Shown in pieces: positions 18,128-28,792 of a DNA stretch of 64,000 nucleotides. How positions within the stretch are numbered: position 1 is the stretch's first letter; each line of letters starts with the position of its first letter. Location: positions 2,294,001-2,358,000 of the forward strand of contig NZ_CP064760.1 of the NCBI RefSeq assembly GCF_015565955.1, given 5' to 3'. The position numbers were made by a program, and so were the translations under genes. The notes beneath the pieces are model-generated. The model had not been told where the DNA came from and did not search any database. It worked only from the letters and a program-made list of their open reading frames with translations. This DNA is from Microbacterium schleiferi (lineage in GTDB: Bacteria; Actinomycetota; Actinomycetes; Actinomycetales; Microbacteriaceae).

Positions 18128-21100
18128 ATGGCCCGCTCGAGAGGCACACGACGCAGGGCGACGCCGCGCTGGGTCCTCGGCGGTGCGGCGGGCCTCGCGG
18201 CTGCCCTGGTGGTGGGTCTTGCCGCCGTCTGGCCCGGATACGACGCGCAGCAGACCCCCCTCGACGACGGCACGATCTGGGCCCTGCAGCGCGCGGGCGG
18301 CGGGCACTATGCGCGGGTGAACGCCGAACTCCTCGAGCTCGACACGGTCAAACAGATCGCCCAGCCGACCACGCTCGCGCAGACGCCGGATGCGGTGTGG
18401 GCGTTCGCCGCCTCGGCCACCAGAGTCGCCGGCATCGACCCCGCCACTCCCCCGACCTGGACGCTGGTGGTGTCGAGGCCTTCGCCACGACTCCCCGGGA
18501 ACCCGCTCGGTCGTCACCAGCGGCGCGTCGGTTGCCTACCTCACCGAGGCCGGCGAGATCTTCGTCGGTCAGCTGTCGCGCCCGGGCGCCGCGCGCCTGG
18601 ACACCGGTGATGACGATGAGCAGTTCGCCGCGGACACGATCACCCTCGGTCCCGCCGGCATCCTCGCCGCGTTCTCAGCAGACACCGGGCAGATCTTGCG
18701 CGCGGAGCTGGCCACGGGGCGGGTCCTCGGCGTCGACGAGGTTCCCGATCCCCCGGGCGATGGGGCTTCGCTGACGCTGGTGGGGCAGACCTGGGTGATG
18801 CTGGATGCCGATAGCGGGCGACTGTGGATTCAGGGCCGTGCCGCGCCGCTCGAGACATCGCTGCTCCCCGATGCGCGACTGGCAGCATCCGGCGACGACG
18901 ACGACGAGGTCTTCATCGCCGACTCGCAGGGGCTCGTGGCCGTCGCACTCTCCGACGGCGCCCAGCGCCAGGTGACGGGCGGCTTCGAGGTGCGCGGGGT
19001 ACCCGCTGCACCGCACACGCTCGGCGACGAGGTTTTCGCGGCGTGGCTCGCTCCCACCGGCGGCACACTGTGGTCGGAAGCGTCGGGCGACACCCCGCTG
19101 GACTACGCCGGCACGGATCTGGGATCGGATCCTCTCCCCGAATTCTTCGGCAACGGCCGCCGACTCATTCTGAATGAGACCCAGTCCGGATGGGTCTGGA
19201 CCGTGCCCGCAGGCGACCTCGTCCCGTCGTCGCAGTCGTGGCAGATCGACGACCAGGTTGCCGCCGCCGAGTCCGATGACGCCGTTGCGCCCGAGGTTCT
19301 TGAGCCGAAGCCACCGGTCGCCGAGAATGACGCGTTCGGCGTCCGAGCAGGGCGAGCCATCACCCTCCCGGTGCTTCTGAACGACCACGATCCGAACGAT
19401 GACGTGCTGAGCGTGGTCCCGGCATCCGTGTCGGCGTCAGCCTTCGGAGCGCCGGTGACCACGGATGCCGACCAGGTGCTGACCGTGGATGTTCCCGAGG
19501 ACGCGTCGGGAAGCACAAGCTTCCAGTACCGCGTGACCGACGGCACCGCCGTGGACGGCCTGACCTCCGAACCCGCGACAGTGACCCTGACGGTCGTTCC
19601 CGAGACCGAGAACTCCGCTCCGCAGTGGTGCGGTACCGAGCGGTGCCTGGCGGGCTGGCCCGAGCCGATGACGGCGCCCGGCGGCACGGTCCGGTTCCCG
19701 ATCCTCGATGCGTTCGTCGACCCGGACGGGGACGCGCTGTACGTGGCGGACGCGACTGTCGATGCCGGGCCCGGCACGGTCACGGTCGATCCCGCGGGAG
19801 TCCTGACGTACCAGCATCCGGACGCGAACGCCGAGGTCGCGGTGACGGCATCCCTGACCGTCACGGTCTCCGACAGTAAGGGCGCCCAGACCAGCCGAGC
19901 TCTCACCGTCAGTGTCGCGCCGGCCCCGAGGCTGGAGGCTGATTCGTTCGCCGTGACAGCGATCGTCGGTCGGGCAGTCACGGTCGACCTCCACGACCGC
20001 GTGCGCGGCGGATCCGGGTCGCCGACGCTGTCGGCCGTCACCGCCGGCGACGACGATTCCGGCATCGCCGTCAACGCCAGCGCCCTCTCGTTCGCCTACA
20101 CGGCGCAGGCACCGGGTTCGACGGTGCTGCAATACACGGTTCGTGACGGTGACACCGAGCAGACCGCGACCGTGCGGGTGACGGCCCTCGCGCGGGAGGA
20201 CGCCGAGTTGTCGGCGCCTCCCCTGGTCGCGTTCGTGAGACCGAACGAGGACACCACGGTCGATGTCCTGAGTGCTGTTTCCAACCCCGCGAACCTCGTC
20301 CTGCTGCTCAGCGATGTGCGCCCGCAGGCTGCCGAGGGCGCTTCGCTCAGTGTCGACCCGGTCGCCCAGTCCACGATCCGGGCCAGCGGGACGACAGCTG
20401 ATGGCGTACCCGGCGAGATCGGCGTCGTCCGCTACACGATCTCCGATGGCACCGACGACCCGTCAGCGGCGATCACCGGCCAGCTCACGGTGATCCTGCT
20501 GCCCGCAGCGGCTGCCGACCCGCCGATCGCGGTTGCCGACACCGCAACGGTGCGGGTGGGGGGACAGGTCGACATCCCGGTGCTGGCGAATGACTCAGCT
20601 CCGACCGGGGGCTGCTGGCGATCGATCCGTCGCGGGTGGTCAACGAGACTGACGCGGGGCTCGCGTTCGCGACCAGCCGCACCCTGCGCTACCTCGCGCC
20701 CGACAGCCCGGGTACCTACAGCGTCGCGTACACCGCGTATCGGGTGGGCTACCCGGAACTCACCGACAGCGCGCGGGTCACCATCACGGTCCTCGGCGAT
20801 GACACCAACACCGCCCCGTCGCCGGTCACCCTCGAGGGGCGCGCGCTCAGCGGCCGGTCGACCACCATCGGTTTCGACCCGTTCGGAATCGATCCCGATG
20901 GTGACAGCGTCTCGCTCGATGCGGTCATCGACCAACCCGTGGGAAGCGACGGCGCCCCGGCCGGCACCGCGAGTGTCTCGGCCGACGGCACGAACCTCAT
21001 CTATACCGCCCCACCGGCCTGGAGCGGGCAGGCCTCGTTCACCTACCGGGTCCGCGACGGCCGTGGGGCAACGGCCACCGCACTCGCTCTCGTCGGGGTG

Positions 21101-24000
21101 CGCGATGCCCAGTCCGACCCGCGACCGGTGACCTTCTCGGACTACGTCCAGCTCGAGGGCGCGCAGTCCCCGGGCCGCGAAACCACGATCACCCCCTGGA
21201 CAATGACGTGGACCCGTCGGGGGCTGAGCTGAGTCTCGTGGAGGTTCGACCGAACGCGCAGCCGGGAACAACCGAGTACGACGATCTGGATGCCCTGTTG
21301 GCGGACGTCGACCTCGAGGCGGGGACCGTCACGGTGCGCGCGGGTGATGTGCTCGGCACGTTCTCGTTCGTCTATACGGTCAGCAACCCCGCCGGCGACA
21401 CCGCGATGGGTCTCATCGTTCTCAAGATCGTCCGCAATCCGGTCCCCGACTATCCGGAGGTGCGCGACACGGTGTTGACCGCCGAGACCATCGACGGTTT
21501 CGATGAGGGCATCGACGTGCTCACCGGCAAGGTCACGTGGGCAGGCGGAGACCCCGATTCGCTGGAGCTCGCGCTGTGGCGCGACACTCCGAACGCGACG
21601 GTCTCGGGCCGCCGCATCGCTGGAACTGCGCAGGCCGACGCGATGGTGATCCCCTTCAGTGTCACCGGCACGGCAACGGACGGCTCCCCCGTCACCTCCT
21701 ACGGATTCCTCCGGGTGCCCGGAGAGTCGGATCTGCGCCCGACCCTTCGCACCGGCACCGGCGCCGTCACCGTGGGAGAGAACGACGCCGTCGACGTCGA
21801 CCTCGCCGAGATCATCGCGATTCCCCGGGGCACGGACCTCGAGATCTCTCCGCTCGCCTCGGCCGGCGGCGCTCGGGCGGGCGCGACGTGCGAGCTGACG
21901 GCGGCAACGACCCTGCGCTACACAGCGGGCGCCGGAGCACCGTGGTCCGACACCTGTTCAATCCAGGCCCGCCTGGTGGGCGGTGAGGACTGGACAGTTC
22001 TGACGATCCGGTTCCTGATCGAGGCAGAGGCACCGCAGCCCATCCTCTCGGCCGCATCGCGCACGCTCAGTCCCGGGCAGACGGAGAGCTACGACCTGCG
22101 GCAACTGACGACGTGGACGGGAGCTCCCGACTGGGGGTCCCTCGAGTACGCCGTCGAGGCCGCGGGCGACCAGTTCCAGGTCTCACTCACCGGCTCGCGC
22201 CTGGAGGTCACGGGGGCCGACAACGCGAATCCTGGCCGTACCGAGGCCGTGCTCGTGCGCCTGGTGAGCCATCCGGATGCCGAAGCGGCGACGCTGACGC
22301 TCGTCGTCGGACCGGCACCGTCGACGCTGCCCAAGGCCGGTACCGTGACACAGCAATGCTCCCAGGCCGGAGGCAGCACCTCGTGCGAGATCCCGGTGAT
22401 CGGTATCGCCGGCGAAGTGAACCCGCTGCCGGGCACACCGCTGCGACTGGCTGCGGTCACGAGCCCCGCGAACTGCTCGGACGTCACGTTCGCGGTGGCA
22501 ACCGCGTCGACGGTCAGAGCGACGTGGGCGGCGGATGCACCGGGTGCGTCGGATTGCACGGGCACGTTCGAGGTCGCCGACGCGCAGGGGCGGCTCTCGA
22601 GCGGCGAGCGCACGGGAACCGTGGTGTTGGATCTCAGGGGTCTTCCTGCTGATCCCCCGACGATCGAATGGACCGCATTCGACGCGACGACCGTGACCCT
22701 CCGTGTCACCGGAGCCGGCGGGTCCTACCCCGCCGTCGAATCCTTCCGCGTCAGCGGCGGCGGGCAGGACATCACCTGCGGGGCCGACGGACTGTGCCCG
22801 CCGATCACGGCGGAGGCGGGGACGAAGATCCGCTACCAAGCCTGGGCTGTCAACAGCGTCGGAGAGTCCCGAACATCGACCAGTGCTGTCACCGCCTGGC
22901 CGTATCTGGCGCCCACCGCGCCGACGGCGGTCTCGGCGCAGCCCGTTCCGACCTCCGACGGCAGCGGCAACGTCGCCGCGGTCACGGTGGGTGGTTTCGA
23001 TGCGACGACCGGCTCGGTTCGCGTGAGCAGTCCTGTCACGGGGGCCTCGGAGACGCTCTCCGTCCCGTCGGGAGGGGGCGAGGTGGTCTTCCCGGAGTTC
23101 GCGGTGGGAGCCAACCGGCAAACGACGCTGACGGTGACACCGCTCTCCCGTTTTGACTATCCGCCCATCGCGTCAGGCACGACCGAGGGGACATCGGCAT
23201 CCGTCGTCGCGTACGGGGTCGGCGCGCCCCTCGTGCAACTTCGCTTGGAACCGAGCGATGACGGCAGCGGCGAGGTCCGCGCGGTGGCGACCGTTGCCGC
23301 AAACGGGGTCGGGACGCAGCTGTGGGTGGGGATCGCCACGGGCACCACCTGCACCGTCGAGTTCGTCGGGAACGTCACCAGCGGCGAGGTCGACGAGGTC
23401 ATCGCGGGCACCGTCTGGGAAGACACCTCGGCCCGGGCGTGTGCGGAGTACCGGATCGGATCCACCTCATTCGGGGTTGCCGCTGCCGGCCCCGTGACGG
23501 CTCAGCCGACCGAACCCATCCCGGCGCCGTCGGGCACGACCACCTACACGATCGCCCCCGCGCCGACGGTGTCGGGACAGACCGCGACGTGGTCGCAGGT
23601 GAGCGGACCGGTGCTGGATCACCCTCGCTACCAGGCGCGCTACGGTCCGTCGCGCACCACCGACTTCGCCAGCCTCTTCCGCATCGGCGATGATCCCGGA
23701 CCGATCGAGGCCTGGTGGTGCGTCGGGGACGTGTGTTCTGACGATGCGACGACGATCACCCCCTCGGGCGCCGCATACACGACACAGGTCGTCTTTCCCA
23801 CCACCTGCGACGCCGACGGCGAACCATCCGCGACGATGGTGGATGCCGCACCGGGTGACTACAGCGTGACAACAACTGCCTCACCGACGGCGGGCGGGAC
23901 CGAGACGGCGTGGGAGATCACGGTGTCGTTCTCGGGTCGCCTGAGCGGTCTGGACGCGTATACCCATACGGGCCTGGTGTGCCCCGCCCCGACACCGTGA
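18128..24000 (+). CDS. Giant Ig-like/cadherin-like repeat surface protein, carrying four frameshifts
   Basis: About 1,958 aa once four one-base deficits are repaired. It starts with a short Arg-rich tail and one membrane helix (about residues 15-37), so the bulk would be outside. Residues of about 50-380 look like a beta-propeller (repeated W/G-D strands). Then come many Ig/cadherin-like modules with motifs such as LLNDHDPNDDVLSV, FVDPDGDALYV, IPVLANDSA, IDPDGDSVSL and LDNDVDPSG, and an Fn3-like unit near residue 1,520. There is no C-terminal anchor. The frame drops by one base at about 18472-18478, 18493-18499, the G run 20607-20611 and the C run 21192-21196; after each, the continuation is clear in the next frame. 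Likely an adhesin or envelope scaffold of the kinase/MoxR cluster. Confidence 0.8.
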
Positions 24001-24035
24001 TTTGCAAACCGTGATCTGCCAACCGTGACCTGCGA
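23994..24035. repeat. Three tandem 14-bp repeats between the giant gene and moxR
   Basis: Three copies at 23994-24007, 24008-24021 and 24022-24035 share ACCGTGAyyTGC. The first contains the stop codon of the giant gene (TGA 23998-24000) and the last runs up to the moxR ribosome site GAGAGGA. Confidence 0.75.
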
Positions 24036-24044
24036 GAGGACTCC

Positions 24045-25010
24045 ATGACCGTCACAGCCGACCAGGTGACCCGGTTCCACGACACGTTCCGCGTTCTTGT
24101 CGAGAACGTCGAGAACGTCGTGCTCGGCAAGCGTCACGTCATCGAGCTCGCCTTCACGGCGATGATCGCGCAGGGTCATCTGCTGCTGGAGGACTACCCG
24201 GGCACGGGGAAGACCTCGCTGGCTCGGGCACTGGGTCAGAGCGTCGACGGTGTGAGTTCTCGCATCCAGTTCACCCCCGACCTCCTGCCGGGCGATGTGA
24301 CAGGCATCACCGTCTACGACCAGAAGCGCGGCGAGTTCGAGTTCCATCGCGGACCCGTCTTCGCCAACATCGTGCTGGCCGACGAGATCAACCGGGCCAG
24401 TCCCAAGACCCAGTCCGCGCTGCTGGAGGTGATGGAGGAGGGACACGTCACGATCGACGGCGTGACCCGCCCGGTCGGTCAGCCCTTCCTCGTGGTCGCG
24501 ACCCAGAACCCCATCGAGCAGGCAGGAACCTACCGGCTCCCCGAGGCGCAGCTCGATCGCTTCCTCATCAAGGCGACGCTGGGCTATCCCGATCACGCAG
24601 CGACCCTGCGCATCCTCGAGGGCACCGCCACCGAGCGCGTCGAGCTCTCGCCCGTGGTGTCGCTGGACGGCATCCGCGGGATGTCGGCGCTGGCTCGCGA
24701 TGTCTACGTCAGTCCGGTCGTCCTCGACTACATCGCCCGGGTCGTCGAGGCCACCCGTGCGGCGGTGGAGGTACGACTCGGCGTCAGTGTGCGCGGCGCG
24801 ATCGCCATCACGCGCGCCGCCAAGACCTGGGCTATCGCGCACGGCCGCGGATTTGTGACGCCGGACGACGTGAAGGCTCTCGCCGAGGCCGTCCTCTCCC
24901 ACCGGCTCGTGCTGGATCCGGAGGCCGAGTTCGACGGAGTCACCGCGCGGGCGGTGATCGGTCAGGTCCTGCTGGATGTCGCGCCGCCGACCCAGCGCGA
25001 GGCGCCATGA
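24045..25010 (+). CDS. MoxR-family AAA+ ATPase
   Basis: 321 aa chaperone-type ATPase. Walker A is YPGTGKTSLA (about residue 54), Walker B is IVLADEINRASPKTQSALLEVMEE, sensor 1 is VATQNPIEQAGTYRLPEAQLDRF and the C-terminal lid domain is present. MoxR proteins work with DUF58 (VWA-like) partners to assemble or activate other proteins. GAGAGGA lies 5-10 nt before the ATG. The stop overlaps the DUF58 start by 4 bp, as expected for a MoxR/DUF58 pair. Confidence 0.95.
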   Translation: MTVTADQVTRFHDTFRVLVENVENVVLGKRHVIELAFTAMIAQGHLLLEDYPGTGKTSLARALGQSVDGVSSRIQFTPDLLPGDVTGITVYDQKRGEFEFHRGPVFANIVLADEINRASPKTQSALLEVMEEGHVTIDGVTRPVGQPFLVVATQNPIEQAGTYRLPEAQLDRFLIKATLGYPDHAATLRILEGTATERVELSPVVSLDGIRGMSALARDVYVSPVVLDYIARVVEATRAAVEVRLGVSVRGAIAITRAAKTWAIAHGRGFVTPDDVKALAEAVLSHRLVLDPEAEFDGVTARAVIGQVLLDVAPPTQREAP

Positions 25011-26349
25011 CACCCACTCCCCTTACCCGCGAGGTGACCGCGACGCAGGCGAGCAGCCGAACGCGGATGACGCAGACCCATGGCACGACGGTCATCGCCA
25101 TGCGCGGGGTCGGGGTCTGGCACCGCGTCAGCGCACGATTCGTCGCGGCGTGGCGCTGGGTGCGCGGGGTCGTGCGACCCGGGGGCTGGCTCGCGCTCGC
25201 CGTCGCGACCGTGGGGTTCGGCGTCGGCATCCGCTTCGGGATCGCCGAGCTGATCGCGGCGGGCATCCTCGCGTGGGTTCTGCTGCTTCTGGCCCTCCCG
25301 TTCCTCCTCCGGGCGCGACCGTACGAGGTCGATTTCGACCTCGCGCACGACCGGGTCGTGGCCGGGTCCAGCGCCCACGCGCAGATCACGGTGCGCACGG
25401 ATGCGTCCCCGGTGGCGCTGCCGGGAACCATCGACATTCCGGTCGGGACGGGAATCATCGACATTCCGGTCCCGCTGCTTCGGCGCGGAACCGCTCACAC
25501 CGAAGCTGTCGAGATCCCCGCTCCCCGCCGTGGCGTGGTCCCGATCGGTCCGATCAGCTCGGTGCGCGGCGATCCGCTGGGACTGCTGCGCAGAGAGGCG
25601 ACCTGGGCGCAGATTCGAACGCTCCACATCCACCCGCGCACGACCGCCATTCCGCCCACCTCGGCGGGCTTCATCCGCGACCTCGACGGCCGCCCCTCCC
25701 CGTGCTGGTCGACTCGGACATTTCGTTTCACGCGATTCGCGAGTACGTCCCCGGCGATGCGCAGCGGCACGTGCACTGGAAATCGACCGCCAAGACCGGA
25801 ACGCTCATGGTCCGTCAGTACGAGCAGACCCGTCGATCACGGATGGTGATCGCGATCGACACGGATCGTGACAGCTACCGCGACGAAGACGAATTCGAAC
25901 TCGCGGTCAGCGTCGCCGCGTCCCTCGGGGTCCGCGGCGTACGCGACGGCCGGGACGTTCAGGTCGTCGTCGGTGAAGAGATCCCCGAGTTCGCGCGAAC
26001 CCGCGTGCGCTCGATCCGGGAACTCCCCACGATGACCGAACGCATCCTGATGGATGCCCTCGCAGGGGTGACGAGCCATGACGCCGTGAACCCGCTCTCC
26101 GAGGTCTCGGCGCTGGCTGTCGAGGCCCACAGCGACGTCTCCCTCGCCTTCCTCGTGGGCGGCTCGACGATGACGGCGGCCGGGTTGCAGCGAGCGGCGC
26201 TGGCATTCCCCTCTCACGTCGGGGTCGCGGCGGTGATCTGCGATCTCGAAGGCGAGCCGCGTCTGCGGCGCCTGGGGGACGCAACCGTGATCTCGATCGG
26301 TGTGCTCGACGATCTGCGCCAGATCCTGCTGCGCGGAGCGCAATCGTGA
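25007..26349 (+). CDS. DUF58 domain-containing protein, frameshifted
   Basis: About 447 aa when repaired. After an N-terminal tail of about 60 residues there are two hydrophobic segments (WLALAVATVGFGVGI and the following LLLALPFLL), then a beta-rich domain and the DUF58 signature EYVPGDAQRHVHWK with the VWA-like part behind it (MVIAIDTDRD). The first frame fails after FIRDLDGRPSP; the rest (VLVDSDISFHAIREY onward) is one base out. Adding one C to the run 25698-25701 joins them. The protein pairs with MoxR (4-bp overlap upstream) and its stop overlaps the next start by 4 bp. Confidence 0.85.
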
Positions 26350-28774
26350 GGCCTGTGATGATCCTGGGTACGGCAGCGTTCATGGTGGTCGCCGCCGTCA
26401 TCGGCGCGATCGGCATGTGGCCGATCTACGAGGACCCGTGGTTCGTCGTGATGGCGGCGGCAGCGATCGCCCTCTCGGTCGGTGTCGGCACGGTGTCGCT
26501 GGTGCGTGCCTGGGCGTGGTGGCGCACGGCGATCGCGTTCGCGGCTGTCTTCGTCGTCGCCGGCGTTCCCCTCGCCGTACCCGCCGTCCTCACCGACCCG
26601 AGCCAGCTTCCCGCCGCCCTCATCGGCGTGATCAGCGCGCCGGTCACAGGACCCAACAACCTGCTGACCCTGGAATTGCCGTTGGGGACCTACCAGGCGA
26701 CGCTCGCCCCGGCCTTTCTCGTCCTGGTGGCCGCACCAGGGACCGCCCTGACAGTCGGCGCGAGCAGATCGCGGTGGTGGGGTATCGCGGCGCCGGTGTC
26801 GCTTGCACCGGCGGTATTCGCGATCGTCTTCGGCGCGACGACCGCGACTCCCAGCATCCTGGCCGCGCTGCCGATCGCAGGCCTCCGGGAGGCCCTGATC
26901 GGCATCGCCGCGTGCCTGACGACGCTGCTGTGGATGCTGTGGCGCTCGGTGACCGTGCGGCGCCTGGCCCTGCGCGAGGCAGGTGGCATTCGCCAGCGCT
27001 CTGCTCCCCGCGCGGCGATCGGCCGGGCGGGGATCGGCGCCGCCATGCTGGCTGTCGCCGTCATCGCCGCCGTCAGCGTCACACCGATGCTGACGGCCCT
27101 TCATCCCCGCACGGTTCCGCGCACGGCGACCGAGCCGGTCATCCGCCTCGCCCTGGAGACGAGCCCCCTGTCGACCTATCGTGCGATGTTCGGCGACGAC
27201 CTCGCCGACGAGGTGCTCTTCGAGATCACGACGGCGGGGGTCGACCGCGTGCGGCTGGCGACCCTGAGCGTCTACGACGGGCAGATGGCCCGGGTCACCG
27301 ACCCCGGCGCGGGGACGAGTGATTCATCAACGGCATACACGCGGCTTCCGTCGGCGCGTCTGCCGGGCGCCGGTGACGGGGTGCGGGCCGACGTCGTCAT
27401 CGGTGAGGACGCCGGGATCTGGGTTCCGACCGTGGGGGCGGTGTCAGCGATCGCCTTCGACGGTCCCGATCGAGCCGCGCTGGCCGACGGCTTCTTCTAC
27501 GACGCCCCCGCGGGGTCGGGTATCGAGATCAGCCCCGTGTACGGCGCCGGAACCGCGTACACGCTCCTCGCGACGACCCCGCCGGCGATGGATCTCTCGG
27601 CGGCAACGCCACCCCGCTCGGCGCCGACCGTGGACGAGGCCGTCGTTCCCGCCAGCCTCACGCAGTGGATCCGACTCCAGGATGCCGGGGGCGCCGGCGC
27701 GGGCTTGGACGACCTCATCGACCGGCTCCGGAACCGCGGATACCTCAGCCACGCCCTCGAAACGCCAGCCCCGGATGCCGCGTGGGTCGCGGACCTCGGG
27801 GACTACACCTTCGCGCCCAGCCGCGCCGGACACTCCACCGACCGCATCGATGCTCTCTTCACGGCGCTCGTGGACCGCCAGACCCAGTTTCCCGACGCGA
27901 CGGACGCCGAGCTGGTCGCCGCAGCAGGCGATGACGAGCAGTTCGCTGTCGCTGCGGCCCTGATCGCCGACCAGCTCGGATTCCCGTCCCGGATCGTTGT
28001 CGGCGCCCGACTGCAGGCCGTGGACGGCTCAGCCGAAGGCATCCCTCCGTGCGACGACGGCTTCTGCCGCGGCCGCAACATCACCGCGTGGGTCGAGGTG
28101 CAGGATGTCTCGGGCACCTGGATCCCGGTCGATGTCACTCCGCAGCACGAGATCCCGATGGACGCCGTCGTCGACGAGCGGCGGGATCCCGAGAACGCGA
28201 CGGATGTCGAGAGCGAACGAGCCGAGGTCGTCCAGCCTCCCGACGCCGACCCGGCCGACGCGGACCCGCGCAGCTCCGACGACGAGGAGACCGCGGCTGA
28301 CCTGTCGGGCCTGATCCTGGCGGCGCGGATTGTGGGCAGCATCCTGCTCATTCTGGGTATCCTCCTCGGACCGCTCGCGCTCATCGTCGCCGCCAAGGCC
28401 TGGCGACGCCGTCGTCGACGGCACGCCCCGGTTCCCGCGGACCGGATCTCGGGGGCTGGGACGAGTGGGTGGACGCGACCATCGATCACGGCGCACCGCT
28501 GCCCGCGACCCACACGCGCGCCGAGTTCGTCGAGGCGGCCGGCGCGACTCCGGATGCTCGCCGGCTCGCGTCCCTGGCCGACCACGCGAGTTTCGCCGAC
28601 GAGGCGCCGCGCGATGACGAGGCAACCGCGTTCTGGGGTCTGGTCGACCGCGAGCGCGAGCGGCTCGTCGGAGCCGGTTCGTGGCGCGATCAGCTGCGGG
28701 CGGCGCTCTCGCTGCGCTCCCTGCGGCGCGGTCGCAGCCAGCGCGGCCGCAGCACGCGTGAGGGGCGCCCGTAG
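26346..28774 (+). CDS. TgpA-like membrane protein with degenerate transglutaminase domain, frameshifted
   Basis: About 809 aa. Six or so N-terminal membrane helices, an extracellular region with a transglutaminase-core (TGc) domain near residues 520-620, one more helix (LILAARIVGSILLILGILLGPLALIV) and a cytoplasmic tail. In active TGc proteins the Cys lies in a DCEQFA-type motif and the His in HAWVEV. Here these read DDEQFA and ITAWVEV, so both catalytic residues are gone, while the Asp in VDVTPQ remains. The frame shifts once near the end: one G is missing from run 28451-28455, after which the tail (WVDATIDHGAPLP onward) continues. It completes the kinase-Ig-MoxR-DUF58 block. Confidence 0.85.
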
Positions 28775-28792
28775 CGGTTACGATCGAAGGCT

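Noticed and set aside
20607..21196. Programmed -1 frameshifting in the giant gene
   Set aside because: Four shifts in one gene and twelve more in unrelated genes, without shared slippery heptamers or downstream structure, fit sequencing error better.
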